Shown here in pieces: positions 1 to 9,760 of a DNA stretch of 64,000 nt. Origin of the DNA: Mycosarcoma maydis. Taxonomy: Eukaryota > Basidiomycota > Ustilaginomycetes > Ustilaginales. Location of the stretch: positions 186,001-250,000 of the forward strand of contig NC_026497.1 of NCBI RefSeq assembly GCF_000328475.2, read 5' to 3'. Numbering within the stretch: position 1 is the first letter of the stretch; each line of letters starts with the position of its first letter. Both the position numbers and the translations under genes were made by a program. Below the pieces are notes generated by a model. That model saw only the letters and a list, made by a program, of their open reading frames with translations. It made no database searches and was not told where the DNA came from.

Positions 1-197
1 GTGATTCACGACTCGTGACTATGACTGTGTGGGGACTGGTTGAGCTCCTCTCCCTGCCGCTTGTGGCTGTCTTCAAACTTCCACCTGTTTCGTGTTTGAT
101 TCATCAAAACCGAAGAGCGTGTGCGTGCGCCAACAAGCTATTTGCCACCAGACAAGCTTGGTCTGTTTCTGCAAGCCACCGTCATCTTGTCGCAAAC

Positions 198-1463
198 ATG
201 CTCGCTCGATCCAGCACGCTTGTGCTCAACAACGCTAGACTTCATCTAGTCACTGCTCGGGCGGCTTTGTCATGCTTTCTTCCACAGTTCCAGGCTGCTC
301 GCACGTTTTCATCTACCAATGTCACCACCGACTCTACCGAGAGCTTGAAGTTCCCACCCGATGGTGATCGAAAGGACGCAGGCGAATTTCCACCTCTTCA
401 TCGGCTTAGATATCTTCTCGACGAGCCCGTGGGCCGGAGCCAGAAAGAATTGATTACAGAGCTCTCAGACGATGATGTCAGTCACCTACCTATCGTCATC
501 AGTAGTCGCAAGAAGTGGAGACTCGCTGAACCCGGCTTCACTTTGCCGCTTCGTGAAAAACCTGTTCTCAGCGACCAGACTGCTTTTTCCGCCTGTTCGA
601 ATGGCGAATACCTCTACAATGTGTTCAGCATGCCATCTTTGCTGCATCTCAAGCAATTTCACAAGCAAGTCGCCGAACTGTTTGACGAAGAGGGAAGAAC
701 CGTCGACCCCGTAATCCTGTTGGATTCACGATCCCGAGTCCTCGTCATTGGTCTACCATCATATGTCGGCCTCGAAGCGCCGTTTCCTGCCAAACGAAAC
801 CTTGAGGTGATCACCAAGCTCTTGGCCGACTACAGGTCAAAAGAACCGTCGGACGAGCGCAGGAGCCAAGTTGCACAGCGTTTGCGAGCCCATGTCGTGA
901 CCCACGGCTTTAGGAAGCAAGCCCATCACGTCAGCTTTCTACTCTATTCGCTGTACGAAACGGTAAGGAATGCATCGGAAGAGGAGATCCTGAACGGGGA
1001 ATTCCAGGTTCCAGCCTGGGCTAGACCTCCTGCGCGCACCGGTAGTATCGAAGATAGCGTACCGGTGGATGTAAATTCCAAAGGAACCCGTGATATTGCT
1101 CAAAGGGCTTCAAATACCTGGCAGAAGGAAAGAAGGAAGAACAGCAAGGGTAACAAGGGCACGGCTAACAGCAAACCATTCTTGCCCAGAAAGGAACAGT
1201 CGAGCATGGCCGATAGGTTAAGGCCCGATAATCCCAAGTTGCCTGAAGCAAGAGCGTCTGCCGACGAGATGGGCATCAAGAAGCCGGTCGATGTAAACGA
1301 GGTCAAGCCAGACGATCCCAGCCTGCCTGAGGCAGATACTTTCGCAGCACAGGACCGAGAGGCGCACAAGCCAAGTGACGATGTGCAAGATCTAAAGGAA
1401 CATGTCCCGTTCCCAACGCCTATAGCAGAAGAGTTGGGAATCAAAAAGCCCACCGAGTCCTGA
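198..1463 (+). CDS. Putative mitochondrial protein of unknown function
   Basis: 421 residues if translation starts at the ATG at 198. An in-frame ATG at 21 exists, but it lies inside the dispersed GTGATTCACGA-type intergenic repeat, so 198 is preferred. From 198 the first 40 or so residues are rich in Arg, Ser, Leu and Ala with no acidic residue and end in ARTFSS, which looks like a cleavable mitochondrial presequence. The middle (about residues 65-280) has the balanced composition of a folded domain, but I do not recognise the family. The C-terminal 100 residues are Lys/Glu/Pro-rich and carry degenerate repeats: a PDNPKLPEA/PDDPSLPEA pair, and GIKKP twice, the second at the C-terminus. The gene is real by length, composition and stop position. 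Location in mitochondria is an inference from the N-terminus only. Confidence 0.8.
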   Translation: MLARSSTLVLNNARLHLVTARAALSCFLPQFQAARTFSSTNVTTDSTESLKFPPDGDRKDAGEFPPLHRLRYLLDEPVGRSQKELITELSDDDVSHLPIVISSRKKWRLAEPGFTLPLREKPVLSDQTAFSACSNGEYLYNVFSMPSLLHLKQFHKQVAELFDEEGRTVDPVILLDSRSRVLVIGLPSYVGLEAPFPAKRNLEVITKLLADYRSKEPSDERRSQVAQRLRAHVVTHGFRKQAHHVSFLLYSLYETVRNASEEEILNGEFQVPAWARPPARTGSIEDSVPVDVNSKGTRDIAQRASNTWQKERRKNSKGNKGTANSKPFLPRKEQSSMADRLRPDNPKLPEARASADEMGIKKPVDVNEVKPDDPSLPEADTFAAQDREAHKPSDDVQDLKEHVPFPTPIAEELGIKKPTES

Positions 1464-1980
1464 AACATAGTACGCTACCATAGTCCACTTATCTGGCTTC
1501 TCCGGAATCCCTCATGCATTTCTAGCCAGGAGGCTTCAATCGGTTCGGTTTGGAATGCGCTTTGCCTCTGTCCCTTCTGTCTTCTGTGTGCGAGTGAAGG
1601 TGCGATCGTGTCGAGAGTGTAGAAGAGATTGTGAGGATAGAGTCGCTGAGTGGCGATTGTGAATGCGTTTGCGCATACACGTCAGGTTAGGGTTAAACAG
1701 GTCGAGAATCACGAATCACGAATCACGAATATCACACGATTTTAAGAGTTCCAACCGTCCGCGGAGTTGTCGAAGCTGAAACTGCTGTTTGGGTCTTTGA
1801 GACTGAAGTTGTAGGCGTGAGTCGAGTCGTATGTGTTGTGCAAAACACGAGAAGAACAACACCTCTTCTTGGCAGCTTTGGAATCATCCCCTCCACCTTT
1901 GCAAAGGAGCAATCATCATCAGCCTCTGTTTGACGAGCAGAACCACGACCATTGGAAGCATCCCAGCCGCTCTGTCAACA
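1464..1980. other. Intergenic region with telobox-like motif
   Basis: This gap serves as the 3' region of the preceding gene and the promoter of the nuclease gene. It holds a tandem of the dispersed CACGAAT motif at about 1708-1730 and a GGTTAGGGTTA motif at 1685-1695. An in-frame ATG at 1831 could extend the next protein by 50 residues, but that segment has no recognisable features. Confidence 0.5.
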
Positions 1981-3714
1981 ATGACCGAATCGGCCGCCAC
2001 AGGCACGGTTCCAGCCAAGAATGCCAAGCAGAAAAACCGACCATCTCCAGAGGAAATCGAGGCCAAACGGCGAGAGCGTGCCGCCAAGAAGGACAAGGAA
2101 GCCGCCCAAAAGGCAGCCAAAGAAGCCGAGCTCGCTGCAGCCATTGCCGCCAACGGCAAGATCCCCAACGGACATCTGGACGAGCATGGAAACATCCTCT
2201 TTGTTCCGCGTGATTGGGCTTCCGTCATCGATTTGAAATCACGACCAGACGGCAGATCGAACCGGCAGAAAGTCCGTCTTGTCAGCTGGAACATTCTTGC
2301 GCAAGGTCTAGTACGAAGAACGCTCTTCCCCGGATCCGACTGCCTCAAGTTCAAGGACCGCTCCATAGGGCTCACCGCCGAGCTCTCGAGTCGCACAGGC
2401 CACGGTTGGGATGTGGGCTGCTTTCAAGAAGTGGACCGAATGGACGTACACGGCGAGACCATGACAAACGACGGCTTCAGCTACATATACGAGAAAGGAT
2501 ACCGACAAAAGCAACACGGTCTGCTCGTGGCATGGAGACGAGACTTGTTTGGTGAAAAGGCGCATCGCCAGCTCACCATCGACCTCGACGCAGAGAGCGT
2601 AGCTAGCACTAACGAGCCCGTCAGAACGGCATGTTCCAGAGTCACACGCAACATTGGGCTATTTGTAGCACTTTGCACTGCGTCAGCTTCGAGTCCTGGA
2701 CTGATTGTGGCGACAACACACCTGTTCTGGCATCCGATGCACGCGTACGAGCGAGCACGTCAGTCTGGCATTTTGGTGCGAAAGCTGCAAGAGTTTCGAA
2801 ACGAGTTGGGCGAGCAGTGGAACGAGGCACCTTGCATCTTGGCCGGAGACTTTAACGACCAGCCTCACTCTGCGACGTATCGCCTTTTGACCGGTCGCAA
2901 GTTGACTCAGCATTGTCTCGATGAGGTAGTGTCCTCTAGTGTGGTGCACAAAAGCATGGACGAACGAAAAGAGAAAGGTGGCGTATCAAACGGCTTCGCA
3001 TCTGGTACGACCGAGCCAGCGCGCGATGCTCCTGCCAATAAGTCAATTCCTGCGATGAGCGAGGTTTTCGACCATCTACAGAAGCAAGTCCAAGCGGACG
3101 ACCAAGAGGTAGAGCAAGAAAAAGGTGCAGAGGAAGATGAGGAGGAAGATGAGGAGGAAGACGAGGCGGACGACCGCATGCTCAAAAACTGCCGTGTTGC
3201 CACTGCAGAGGATGCTCTCTTGTCGATGGACGAACTGCTTCAACTTCACGACGTCGCTCGCCCTCGTCCAGGCCCGATTCCAGCACAAGTCACCTCTAAC
3301 ACTGCACCGACGCAAGTTGCACTATCCTCGCACCTCGGCTCTGTGTATGGTCTGCACTACGGTAGTGTAAAAGACCCATCCGAGCAGGGTAACTTTTTTG
3401 GCTCGCCCACTCGAGGCCGAGAACGATGGGATGATACCGAATGGACGCCCGACACGCCAAATTGCCACACGGGTGACAGCACCGAGCCGATGTGGACCAT
3501 CTTTTCGAGCCTCTTTTCTCTCACGCTCGACTACATCTTTATGCTGCCCAAAGACAAGCAGGGTGTACAGGCCTCACCAGCTCCGATGGAAGCTTATCCA
3601 ACGGTGACACGGTTGCTTCGCACGCACCCAACAGACACGCTGCAACCCGGTGTGCCGAGAAAAGGGGTCTGCGCATCGGATCACATTGCTATCGGCGCCG
3701 AAATCGAATTGTAA
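1981..3714 (+). CDS. CCR4/Ngl2-type endonuclease/exonuclease/phosphatase-family RNase
   Basis: 577 residues from the ATG at 1981. The start at 1981 opens with a Lys/Ala/Glu-rich leader typical of this family; the in-frame ATG at 1831 is less likely. The exonuclease-endonuclease-phosphatase fold is shown by its ordered motifs: SWNILAQ near residue 101, CFQEVDRMD with the metal-binding Glu near 151, THLFWHP near 246, AGDFNDQP with Asp and Asn near 290-292, and a terminal SDH (Asp567-His568). Proteins of this kind (yeast Ngl1-3) are Mg-dependent 3' exonucleases; Ngl2 trims the 3' end of 5.8S rRNA. Between the Asp/Asn motif and the last catalytic motif there is an insert of about 200 residues with an acidic Glu/Asp run (nt 3112-3168). 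All catalytic residues appear present. Assignment to Ngl2 rather than another Ngl member is less sure. Confidence 0.85.
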   Translation: MTESAATGTVPAKNAKQKNRPSPEEIEAKRRERAAKKDKEAAQKAAKEAELAAAIAANGKIPNGHLDEHGNILFVPRDWASVIDLKSRPDGRSNRQKVRLVSWNILAQGLVRRTLFPGSDCLKFKDRSIGLTAELSSRTGHGWDVGCFQEVDRMDVHGETMTNDGFSYIYEKGYRQKQHGLLVAWRRDLFGEKAHRQLTIDLDAESVASTNEPVRTACSRVTRNIGLFVALCTASASSPGLIVATTHLFWHPMHAYERARQSGILVRKLQEFRNELGEQWNEAPCILAGDFNDQPHSATYRLLTGRKLTQHCLDEVVSSSVVHKSMDERKEKGGVSNGFASGTTEPARDAPANKSIPAMSEVFDHLQKQVQADDQEVEQEKGAEEDEEEDEEEDEADDRMLKNCRVATAEDALLSMDELLQLHDVARPRPGPIPAQVTSNTAPTQVALSSHLGSVYGLHYGSVKDPSEQGNFFGSPTRGRERWDDTEWTPDTPNCHTGDSTEPMWTIFSSLFSLTLDYIFMLPKDKQGVQASPAPMEAYPTVTRLLRTHPTDTLQPGVPRKGVCASDHIAIGAEIEL

Positions 3715-4291
3715 TAGACTTGGCCGTCGTCTCTTTCTTTCAAAGTCACTGACAGCTGCAAGACCTTGTAGCCGTCTGGTGATAGAGCGCAACACGGCCG
3801 ATTGCGTTGGCAATCTGTGACACTCGTGGCTGAATGTGTGCGTAATATGCACGATGTTGATGGTGCTTGGAACAAGCGCGTGCAGCTCCACTTCGTGCTT
3901 GCGTGATGCGCGCGCTTCATCACCCTCGTGACTCACAGACTCGTGACTGAGAACACGAACGCACGAGACCCTTAATCGTGAATCGTTACAGAGTCATTCA
4001 CGATTCACTCACGACTAATTTCACAATCCGAGCCGTGAGCGTCCGCTTCCATCTCGACTTGTTCATGATTCATCGTCGAAACAATCGCGAATCACGAATG
4101 TCAGCTGTCTAGTCGTGATCGCTGTTGATCATGGCAGGCTCGCACCAACGTCAAAAAACGCACATCCAAGCGAACGACGCCATAGTCAAAATATTGGTCC
4201 GATATCGGTATCGTAGCTCAGCTCCGCTCGCAATCGAACACAGTCGCTGATAAACACGCCTCCAGGAACCAAAGCAAAACCGAGATTCGGC
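3715..4291. other. Intergenic region dense in the TCACGA-type motif
   Basis: About 577 bp separating the nuclease from FIG4. From about 3920 to 4110 it carries a cluster of dispersed motif copies in both orientations (for example ATTCACGATTCACTCACGAC near 3996). No RNA gene or further ORF is supported. Confidence 0.5.
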
Positions 4292-7200
4292 ATGACTGAT
4301 ACTCGAGATCAAGCAGAGCCTGGTATGAAAACCACGACCACCAGCCTCCCACCTGCATCTGCGGTATCTTTATCAAACAGTGCGGATCAGGTCCAACCCG
4401 AGTCGAGCACCCCCACTGTTGCATCATTGTCCCTGAGTCGATCTCCAGAGCAAGTCGCCGTATTTGCAGAGCATGCAGCTCGTCGAGAAGGCAATGCTTC
4501 ACCCACAGATACTCATGCCAAGCCAAATGTGACGCAGCCCACCCCTAAAGAAGTCCGTGCTACCACAGCCACCAACATCAAGACCGCCAACACCATCCCA
4601 GATCCAGCCGTCTCGCTATCCACCTCTAGACCCAACATGCTGCCACCACCTAAACTCAGTACGGCTGCCTCTTCTTTCATCAATCCTACACCTACATTGA
4701 CTCCCGGCTCGACATGGGGCCCCTCCGCCGCTTCAGCAGCAGCCGCTCGCGCCGAAGCTGCCGAGCCCGGAAGGATTGGCGATCTCAAACGTTTCACTCT
4801 ATGGGAGACAAAGACTCGCTTCTATCTCGTCGCTTACAACACCAGTCAGACCAGATTTCGAATCCTCAAGGTCGACCGAACACCGCCGAGCGCAAGCTTG
4901 CCTTCACGCGCCAATGTCGACTACGAACGCACCCGCGATCACAACGTCAGCACCATCAATGGCGCCCAACCCAGCCAGCCAGCCACGCCATCCGCCATCA
5001 GCGTGAATTCATCGGCAGCACTACAACCTCCGGCCAAATCTGTCGACGCCAAAGCCGATGTCGGCAAAGTGACCAGAGTCAATACACCAGCAAGCACGGC
5101 TGACTGCTCAGTCCATGGGCAACGCTACCTCTCGCTAGACGACCCTCAAATTTGCAGGCTAAACCGACGCATGCTTGATGCTAAACAAATTCCCCGCGAT
5201 GCTGGAACAGCATCCGCTGCTACTGCAGCTGCGCCTTCCACCAAACCCGCTACTGGGGCATCATCTTCCAAGCTGACAGCTACGCCCAACTCAGGTGCTG
5301 ATGCCAATCCCAACACCGCAGCAGGTATATCAACACCAAAACTAGGCGAGCCAAGTCCAACTCAGAAAGCTGCTGGTTCAACATCCAAAGCTGCACCAGC
5401 TGACTGGGAACTCAACGTTACCTCTGACCGTGTTGTCTACTCACGAACCCAGCTCGCTGAGCTCCTCGAAATGATCCGCGAGGGTAATCGTGCCACTGGC
5501 GGTCTTCACGAAGTTGGCCGGTTCTTTGGCATTGTCGGCTTCATCCGGTTCACAAGCACCTACTACATGGTGCTGATCAGTCGTCGCAGCGTAGTCGCCC
5601 TCATTGGCGGCCATTACATATACCACTGTGACGAGACGGTCATCCTACCAGTCTGTCATGCATCTGTGCTCGCCTCGCTCCCAGGTCGAACAAAGCTAGT
5701 AGAGCAAGAGGAGGCACGCCTGCTCCACCTCTTCAAGCAGGTCGATCTCAGCAAAAACTTTTATTTTAGCTACACTTACGACTTGACCAAGACACTCCAA
5801 GACAATCTCACCTCGTCTCCTGGCGATCCTCTGGAACAAGCCAGCTCCGTTTCTCCTTCCAATAAACCTCTTACAGCGTGGGGATACAATGAAAAGTTCA
5901 TCTGGAACCACTACCTGCTACTCCCAGCTTTTGCCGCCTCGGAGCACCTACAACCCCACGAGGATCCACGAAACGAGTGGGTGCTTCCACTCGTCTACGG
6001 ATTTGTCGATCAAGCCAAACTCAGCGTACTCAACCGAACCATCTACACGACCTTGATCGCCCGAAGATCGCGGCATTTCGCCGGTGCGCGCTTTCTCAAG
6101 CGAGGCATCAACGAACGAGGTCACGTAGCTAACGACGTTGAGACAGAGCAAATTGTCAGTGAGGCACTCACCACTCCCTTTTTTGCTCCCGGCCGCAAGC
6201 GATTCGAGCCAAGAGACAGACATCCTCCTCCTAAATCAAGTGCTGTGCGAGCCGGCCCCGACCTGATCAGAGCAAGTCGATTGCGAGAGAAGCCGATCTC
6301 CCCGCCTGCGTTCCCCGTGGTTGCCAGCACACATGGAAGGAAGAACTCTAAGCGATGTATACAGCACAATGCAGAAGGCGACGACGAGGTCGACGACGAC
6401 GAGTGTTTTGATTACCTCCCGCTGGACGCTTCGCCTCGCTACACGTCATATGTTATGATGAGAGGTAGTATTCCTGTCTATTGGACTCAAGACTCGACCA
6501 ACATGTCACCTCGTCCTCCGATCGAAATTTCGCTCGTAGATCCCTACTACTCGGCTGCAGCGCTCCATTTCGACGAGCTCTTCCACCGCTACGGCACTCC
6601 TGTTATCGTCCTCAACTTGATCAAAAGCAAAGAGAAGCAAGAGCGCGAGGGCAAACTCCTGCGAGCTTTTACAGAATGCATCAGCTACCTCAACCAGTTC
6701 TTGCCGTCTGACAAGAAGATCCGCTACATTGCATGGGACATGAGTCGAGCCAGTAAAGATCACGGCCAAGACGTCATTGGTATTCTCGAAGATATTGCTC
6801 AGGAAACTCTCGATACCACTCACTTCTTCCACTCTGGTCCCGAACCTGGCGCCGTGCGGTCCCAAGTGAGTGCCCAAAGCAATCTCCCAGCTCGAAGAGA
6901 GACTGTCCTGCTGCAAGAAGGTGTCGCGAGGGTCAATTGCGTCGACTGCCTGGACAGGACCAACGCGGCCCAGTTCATCATTGGTAAAGCAGCTTTCGGT
7001 CGCCAACTACATGCTCTTGGGCTGTTGGATGACCCCTCACTACCCTTTGACTCGGATGCAGTCAATATGCTTACTGAAATGTACCACGACCTCGGTGACA
7101 CCATTGCCATGCAGTATGGAGGGTCTGCCCTGGCCCATACTACGGACACCTACAGGAAGATCAACCAATGGACTTCTCACTCGCGCGACGTACTTGAAAG

Positions 7201-8845
7201 TATGAAGCGGTACTACGCGAATTCGTTCGCCGACGCCGACAAGCAAGCTGCCATCAACTTATTCCTCGGCGTGGACCCTTCGGCTCCCGATTTCTCGCCG
7301 CATGTCTTCCCCGAGATCATCGTGATGCCCTCTGCAGGAACGGCACGCGGCGAGCACGACGCTCGCGGGGGTGGCGCGAAAGCAGTGCGCGCTGTGCCCT
7401 TCCGGCCGCATTATCAAAACTGGTTTGACCCTCTCCACCTCAAGCCGCGAGGATCAATCGAGGCGCGCCAGCGCAGGCTCAAGGAGGTCGCCAATGCCGA
7501 TGCAGGCTTCTGGGCCGAGTACTATCGTCCGAGTCTCTTCACGGATCTCAACCGTCACCATGCGTTTAAGATGACAGCTGTACACCAGTACTCCGACTTG
7601 CACGGCGGAGTCTCTCACACTTCGGGTGGCTTGGGAATGCCACACAGTCAGTCTACCGGCGCCTTGAGCATGTATCCGACACAGATGGGTGGTACAGGAG
7701 ACCTTTCCCGTCACACCCGCTCAGCTTCCAACTCGAGCTTATCTTCGGTAACGATCAACTCCGTGCAAGCCGAATTGATGGGTGCATATCCTAGCCCCTT
7801 CAAGCCGCGAGGCGGAGTCGCTGATTCTACAGCATATCGTCATCCAGCACGTCGGTCAATTGACGATGCTCACAGCTTTTCCACGCAATCGTCCGCGACC
7901 ATGGTCAACGATCCTCGAAGTCCAATTTCGCCTCAGGACGGACAACTGGTCCCCGCCTTGCCGGCAAATTCGACGAGCACACTGCCGCCCTCCAAGGCTA
8001 TCATCGGTGGGGTCAGACGCTGGATCTCGATCAACAGACCGGGAGGCTCGCCTCGTCTCGGGGGCATGGGACATCGCAAATCGAAGCGCTACAGCATCGC
8101 ATCTTCCGTTGGTGGCGATGATGAAAATGGCGATCCTCGAAGAAATGACAGCGTAACATCCGATTGTAAAAGTGGTGTTCCTGGCGCTCACGCCTCTCTA
8201 TCTTCGGCAAATGTCAATGGCGGCTTTGACCCGCACACGTTCAACTTTGCTGGCCGATGGCAGACTGTCAACCCGGTTGGTCCCGCGGTTGCTGGGTCCA
8301 ACGTCGCGATTGAGGCTGCGCTGACCAAGGCGTGCAATCCACAGATCTCGGAAGAGGAAGAGTCTGAGTATGCTTTCTATACGACGCAGTTTCTGAACGA
8401 ATATGCGCGGCCAAACGACAGCGATGACGTTGACGACATTGTCGATGCTACCGATCTTGCGCGCGGACATGCCAAACAAGCGAGGACCGTCAGAGCAGCG
8501 CTGACCGATCACCATCTGATCGACGAAAAGGACATTCAGATTTACGAAGAAGGCGTGGCTGTCAGCGATGGCAAGCCGGCAGCGGTGGAGCGATTCGTAT
8601 GCTACTCTGTCATAGACCCTGTGTTGGTCACACATGCCAATACTGCCAGCCAACTCGCTTTCCCTATAGCGAATACCGCGTATCAGCCGATTCCGATGAG
8701 TGCAGCTGGCTCCACCAGCACTGCCACTGGCGCCATACCGGCGCAACCCGCGCCAGGAGCGTCGGGCCTGACGGCGTCTGAGGCAAAGATTCGTGCTTAC
8801 AGCTCATGGCTGTCGTTAGGTCAAACAAAGCTGACCAGCTTCTGA
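4292..8845 (+). CDS. FIG4: Polyphosphoinositide phosphatase Fig4 (SAC domain)
   Basis: 1517 residues, one exon. The N-terminal core begins at about residue 165 with FTLWETKTRFYLV, typical of Fig4, and the SAC catalytic motif CVDCLDRT is at residues 883-890 (Cys883, Arg889 of CX5R). The enzyme removes the 5-phosphate of PI(3,5)P2 and works with Vac14 and the kinase Fab1 on vacuolar/endosomal membranes. The protein is much longer than the yeast enzyme (about 880 residues). The extra length lies in a disordered N-terminus (1-160), a Ser/Ala/Thr/Pro-rich insert (about 290-370) that splits the N-terminal SAC part, an acidic insert near 690-710, and a long C-terminal tail after about residue 1050 with Ser-rich and basic patches. 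It converges on SF3A2 with about 200 bp between stops. Confidence 0.95.
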   Translation: MTDTRDQAEPGMKTTTTSLPPASAVSLSNSADQVQPESSTPTVASLSLSRSPEQVAVFAEHAARREGNASPTDTHAKPNVTQPTPKEVRATTATNIKTANTIPDPAVSLSTSRPNMLPPPKLSTAASSFINPTPTLTPGSTWGPSAASAAAARAEAAEPGRIGDLKRFTLWETKTRFYLVAYNTSQTRFRILKVDRTPPSASLPSRANVDYERTRDHNVSTINGAQPSQPATPSAISVNSSAALQPPAKSVDAKADVGKVTRVNTPASTADCSVHGQRYLSLDDPQICRLNRRMLDAKQIPRDAGTASAATAAAPSTKPATGASSSKLTATPNSGADANPNTAAGISTPKLGEPSPTQKAAGSTSKAAPADWELNVTSDRVVYSRTQLAELLEMIREGNRATGGLHEVGRFFGIVGFIRFTSTYYMVLISRRSVVALIGGHYIYHCDETVILPVCHASVLASLPGRTKLVEQEEARLLHLFKQVDLSKNFYFSYTYDLTKTLQDNLTSSPGDPLEQASSVSPSNKPLTAWGYNEKFIWNHYLLLPAFAASEHLQPHEDPRNEWVLPLVYGFVDQAKLSVLNRTIYTTLIARRSRHFAGARFLKRGINERGHVANDVETEQIVSEALTTPFFAPGRKRFEPRDRHPPPKSSAVRAGPDLIRASRLREKPISPPAFPVVASTHGRKNSKRCIQHNAEGDDEVDDDECFDYLPLDASPRYTSYVMMRGSIPVYWTQDSTNMSPRPPIEISLVDPYYSAAALHFDELFHRYGTPVIVLNLIKSKEKQEREGKLLRAFTECISYLNQFLPSDKKIRYIAWDMSRASKDHGQDVIGILEDIAQETLDTTHFFHSGPEPGAVRSQVSAQSNLPARRETVLLQEGVARVNCVDCLDRTNAAQFIIGKAAFGRQLHALGLLDDPSLPFDSDAVNMLTEMYHDLGDTIAMQYGGSALAHTTDTYRKINQWTSHSRDVLESMKRYYANSFADADKQAAINLFLGVDPSAPDFSPHVFPEIIVMPSAGTARGEHDARGGGAKAVRAVPFRPHYQNWFDPLHLKPRGSIEARQRRLKEVANADAGFWAEYYRPSLFTDLNRHHAFKMTAVHQYSDLHGGVSHTSGGLGMPHSQSTGALSMYPTQMGGTGDLSRHTRSASNSSLSSVTINSVQAELMGAYPSPFKPRGGVADSTAYRHPARRSIDDAHSFSTQSSATMVNDPRSPISPQDGQLVPALPANSTSTLPPSKAIIGGVRRWISINRPGGSPRLGGMGHRKSKRYSIASSVGGDDENGDPRRNDSVTSDCKSGVPGAHASLSSANVNGGFDPHTFNFAGRWQTVNPVGPAVAGSNVAIEAALTKACNPQISEEEESEYAFYTTQFLNEYARPNDSDDVDDIVDATDLARGHAKQARTVRAALTDHHLIDEKDIQIYEEGVAVSDGKPAAVERFVCYSVIDPVLVTHANTASQLAFPIANTAYQPIPMSAAGSTSTATGAIPAQPAPGASGLTASEAKIRAYSSWLSLGQTKLTSF

Positions 8846-9046
8846 TGCCGACGTGCTGGGCATCGTGTCAAGAGAAACAGCAATCAAAAGCTGGAATGTG
8901 TAGACAAAGTCACAGTGGAGGGTGTGTGATGATGCTGTTTTGAGTGTGTAACGAATACAAAGATTGATAAAAATACAAAGTGGGGAGCACTGAGACTAGG
9001 GCTGGGATGTGCGCAGGGGTATGTGGTGGGAAGCTAGGACGAAGGG

Positions 9047-9760
9047 TCATTTGAACATGACTTGGATGGAAAAGGTCTTGCCGTCAGGGTCAAAGTAGCT
9101 CCAGGTTGAAGGCTCGGGTTTTGGCCTGGCGCCTGGAGCGGATGATGTGACAAGCCCTGTGTCTTTCCTGTCAATTTCGCGGCTTTGGAGCTTGAACGCT
9201 ATCGTTTCGTATGGCTCGGCTGCTACGACGAGATACTGATAATTGCGATCTGGGGTTTCTATTTTTTGCTCAAAGGAGCCCATGAACCGATGCATTGGCA
9301 TCACGCCTTGCTTGATCTCTGGCAATGAGATCTGAAACAGCAGACCCAGTCTTCCACCTTCGCCGCCTTCCAGCAGTGGCTCGCGCACTTTGCTGACCTT
9401 GTAACCTGGACGACCGATCTTGACAAACTGCTTTTTCGGTACAGATTCAGCAGCAGATGCAGTGATGAGCTTGTTCGAGTCGTATGCATTTTCTTTGGCC
9501 TCCCTAGCTGCTCGACGAGCAAGGTTCGTTTGATGTTTTTTGCCTTGTGTATGCGCGAGGTAGCTTCCTTCGTTTGTGTGCAGTGTCAAACAGAGTCTGC
9601 ATTCGAGACCGCCGAGATGGTTTTTGAGAAGATACGGATCTTTGGCGAGATCAATCGTCTCGAGTGCAAGCTTTCGTAGACGGTCGCGACGGTCGACATT
9701 GCTCTCAGAAGCTCCGGCAATACCGCCACCTTTGTTGCCTCCTCTCGATGAAAAATCCAT
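9047..9760 (-). CDS. PRP11: Splicing factor 3A subunit 2 (SF3A2 / Prp11)
   Basis: 237 residues from the ATG at 9758-9760. The reading frame stays open for 96 more codons upstream, but that part is made of dispersed repeats, while MDFSSRGG matches the family N-terminus exactly. A matrin-type C2H2 zinc finger spans residues 54-76 (Cys54, Cys57, His70, His76) within the conserved NHLGGLECRLCLTLHTNEG context, followed by KIGRPGYKV, the AAEPYETIAFK block and a C-terminus ending SIQVMFK. This is a core component of the U2 snRNP SF3a complex, which contacts the branch-site region during prespliceosome assembly. Length and domain order are standard. It sits head to head with the proteasome gene, sharing a promoter of about 500 bp. 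Confidence 0.96.
   Translation of the reverse strand: MDFSSRGGNKGGGIAGASESNVDRRDRLRKLALETIDLAKDPYLLKNHLGGLECRLCLTLHTNEGSYLAHTQGKKHQTNLARRAAREAKENAYDSNKLITASAAESVPKKQFVKIGRPGYKVSKVREPLLEGGEGGRLGLLFQISLPEIKQGVMPMHRFMGSFEQKIETPDRNYQYLVVAAEPYETIAFKLQSREIDRKDTGLVTSSAPGARPKPEPSTWSYFDPDGKTFSIQVMFK

Noticed and set aside
7856..8746. Minus-strand frames over the FIG4 tail
   Set aside because: They are shadows of a confident coding region.
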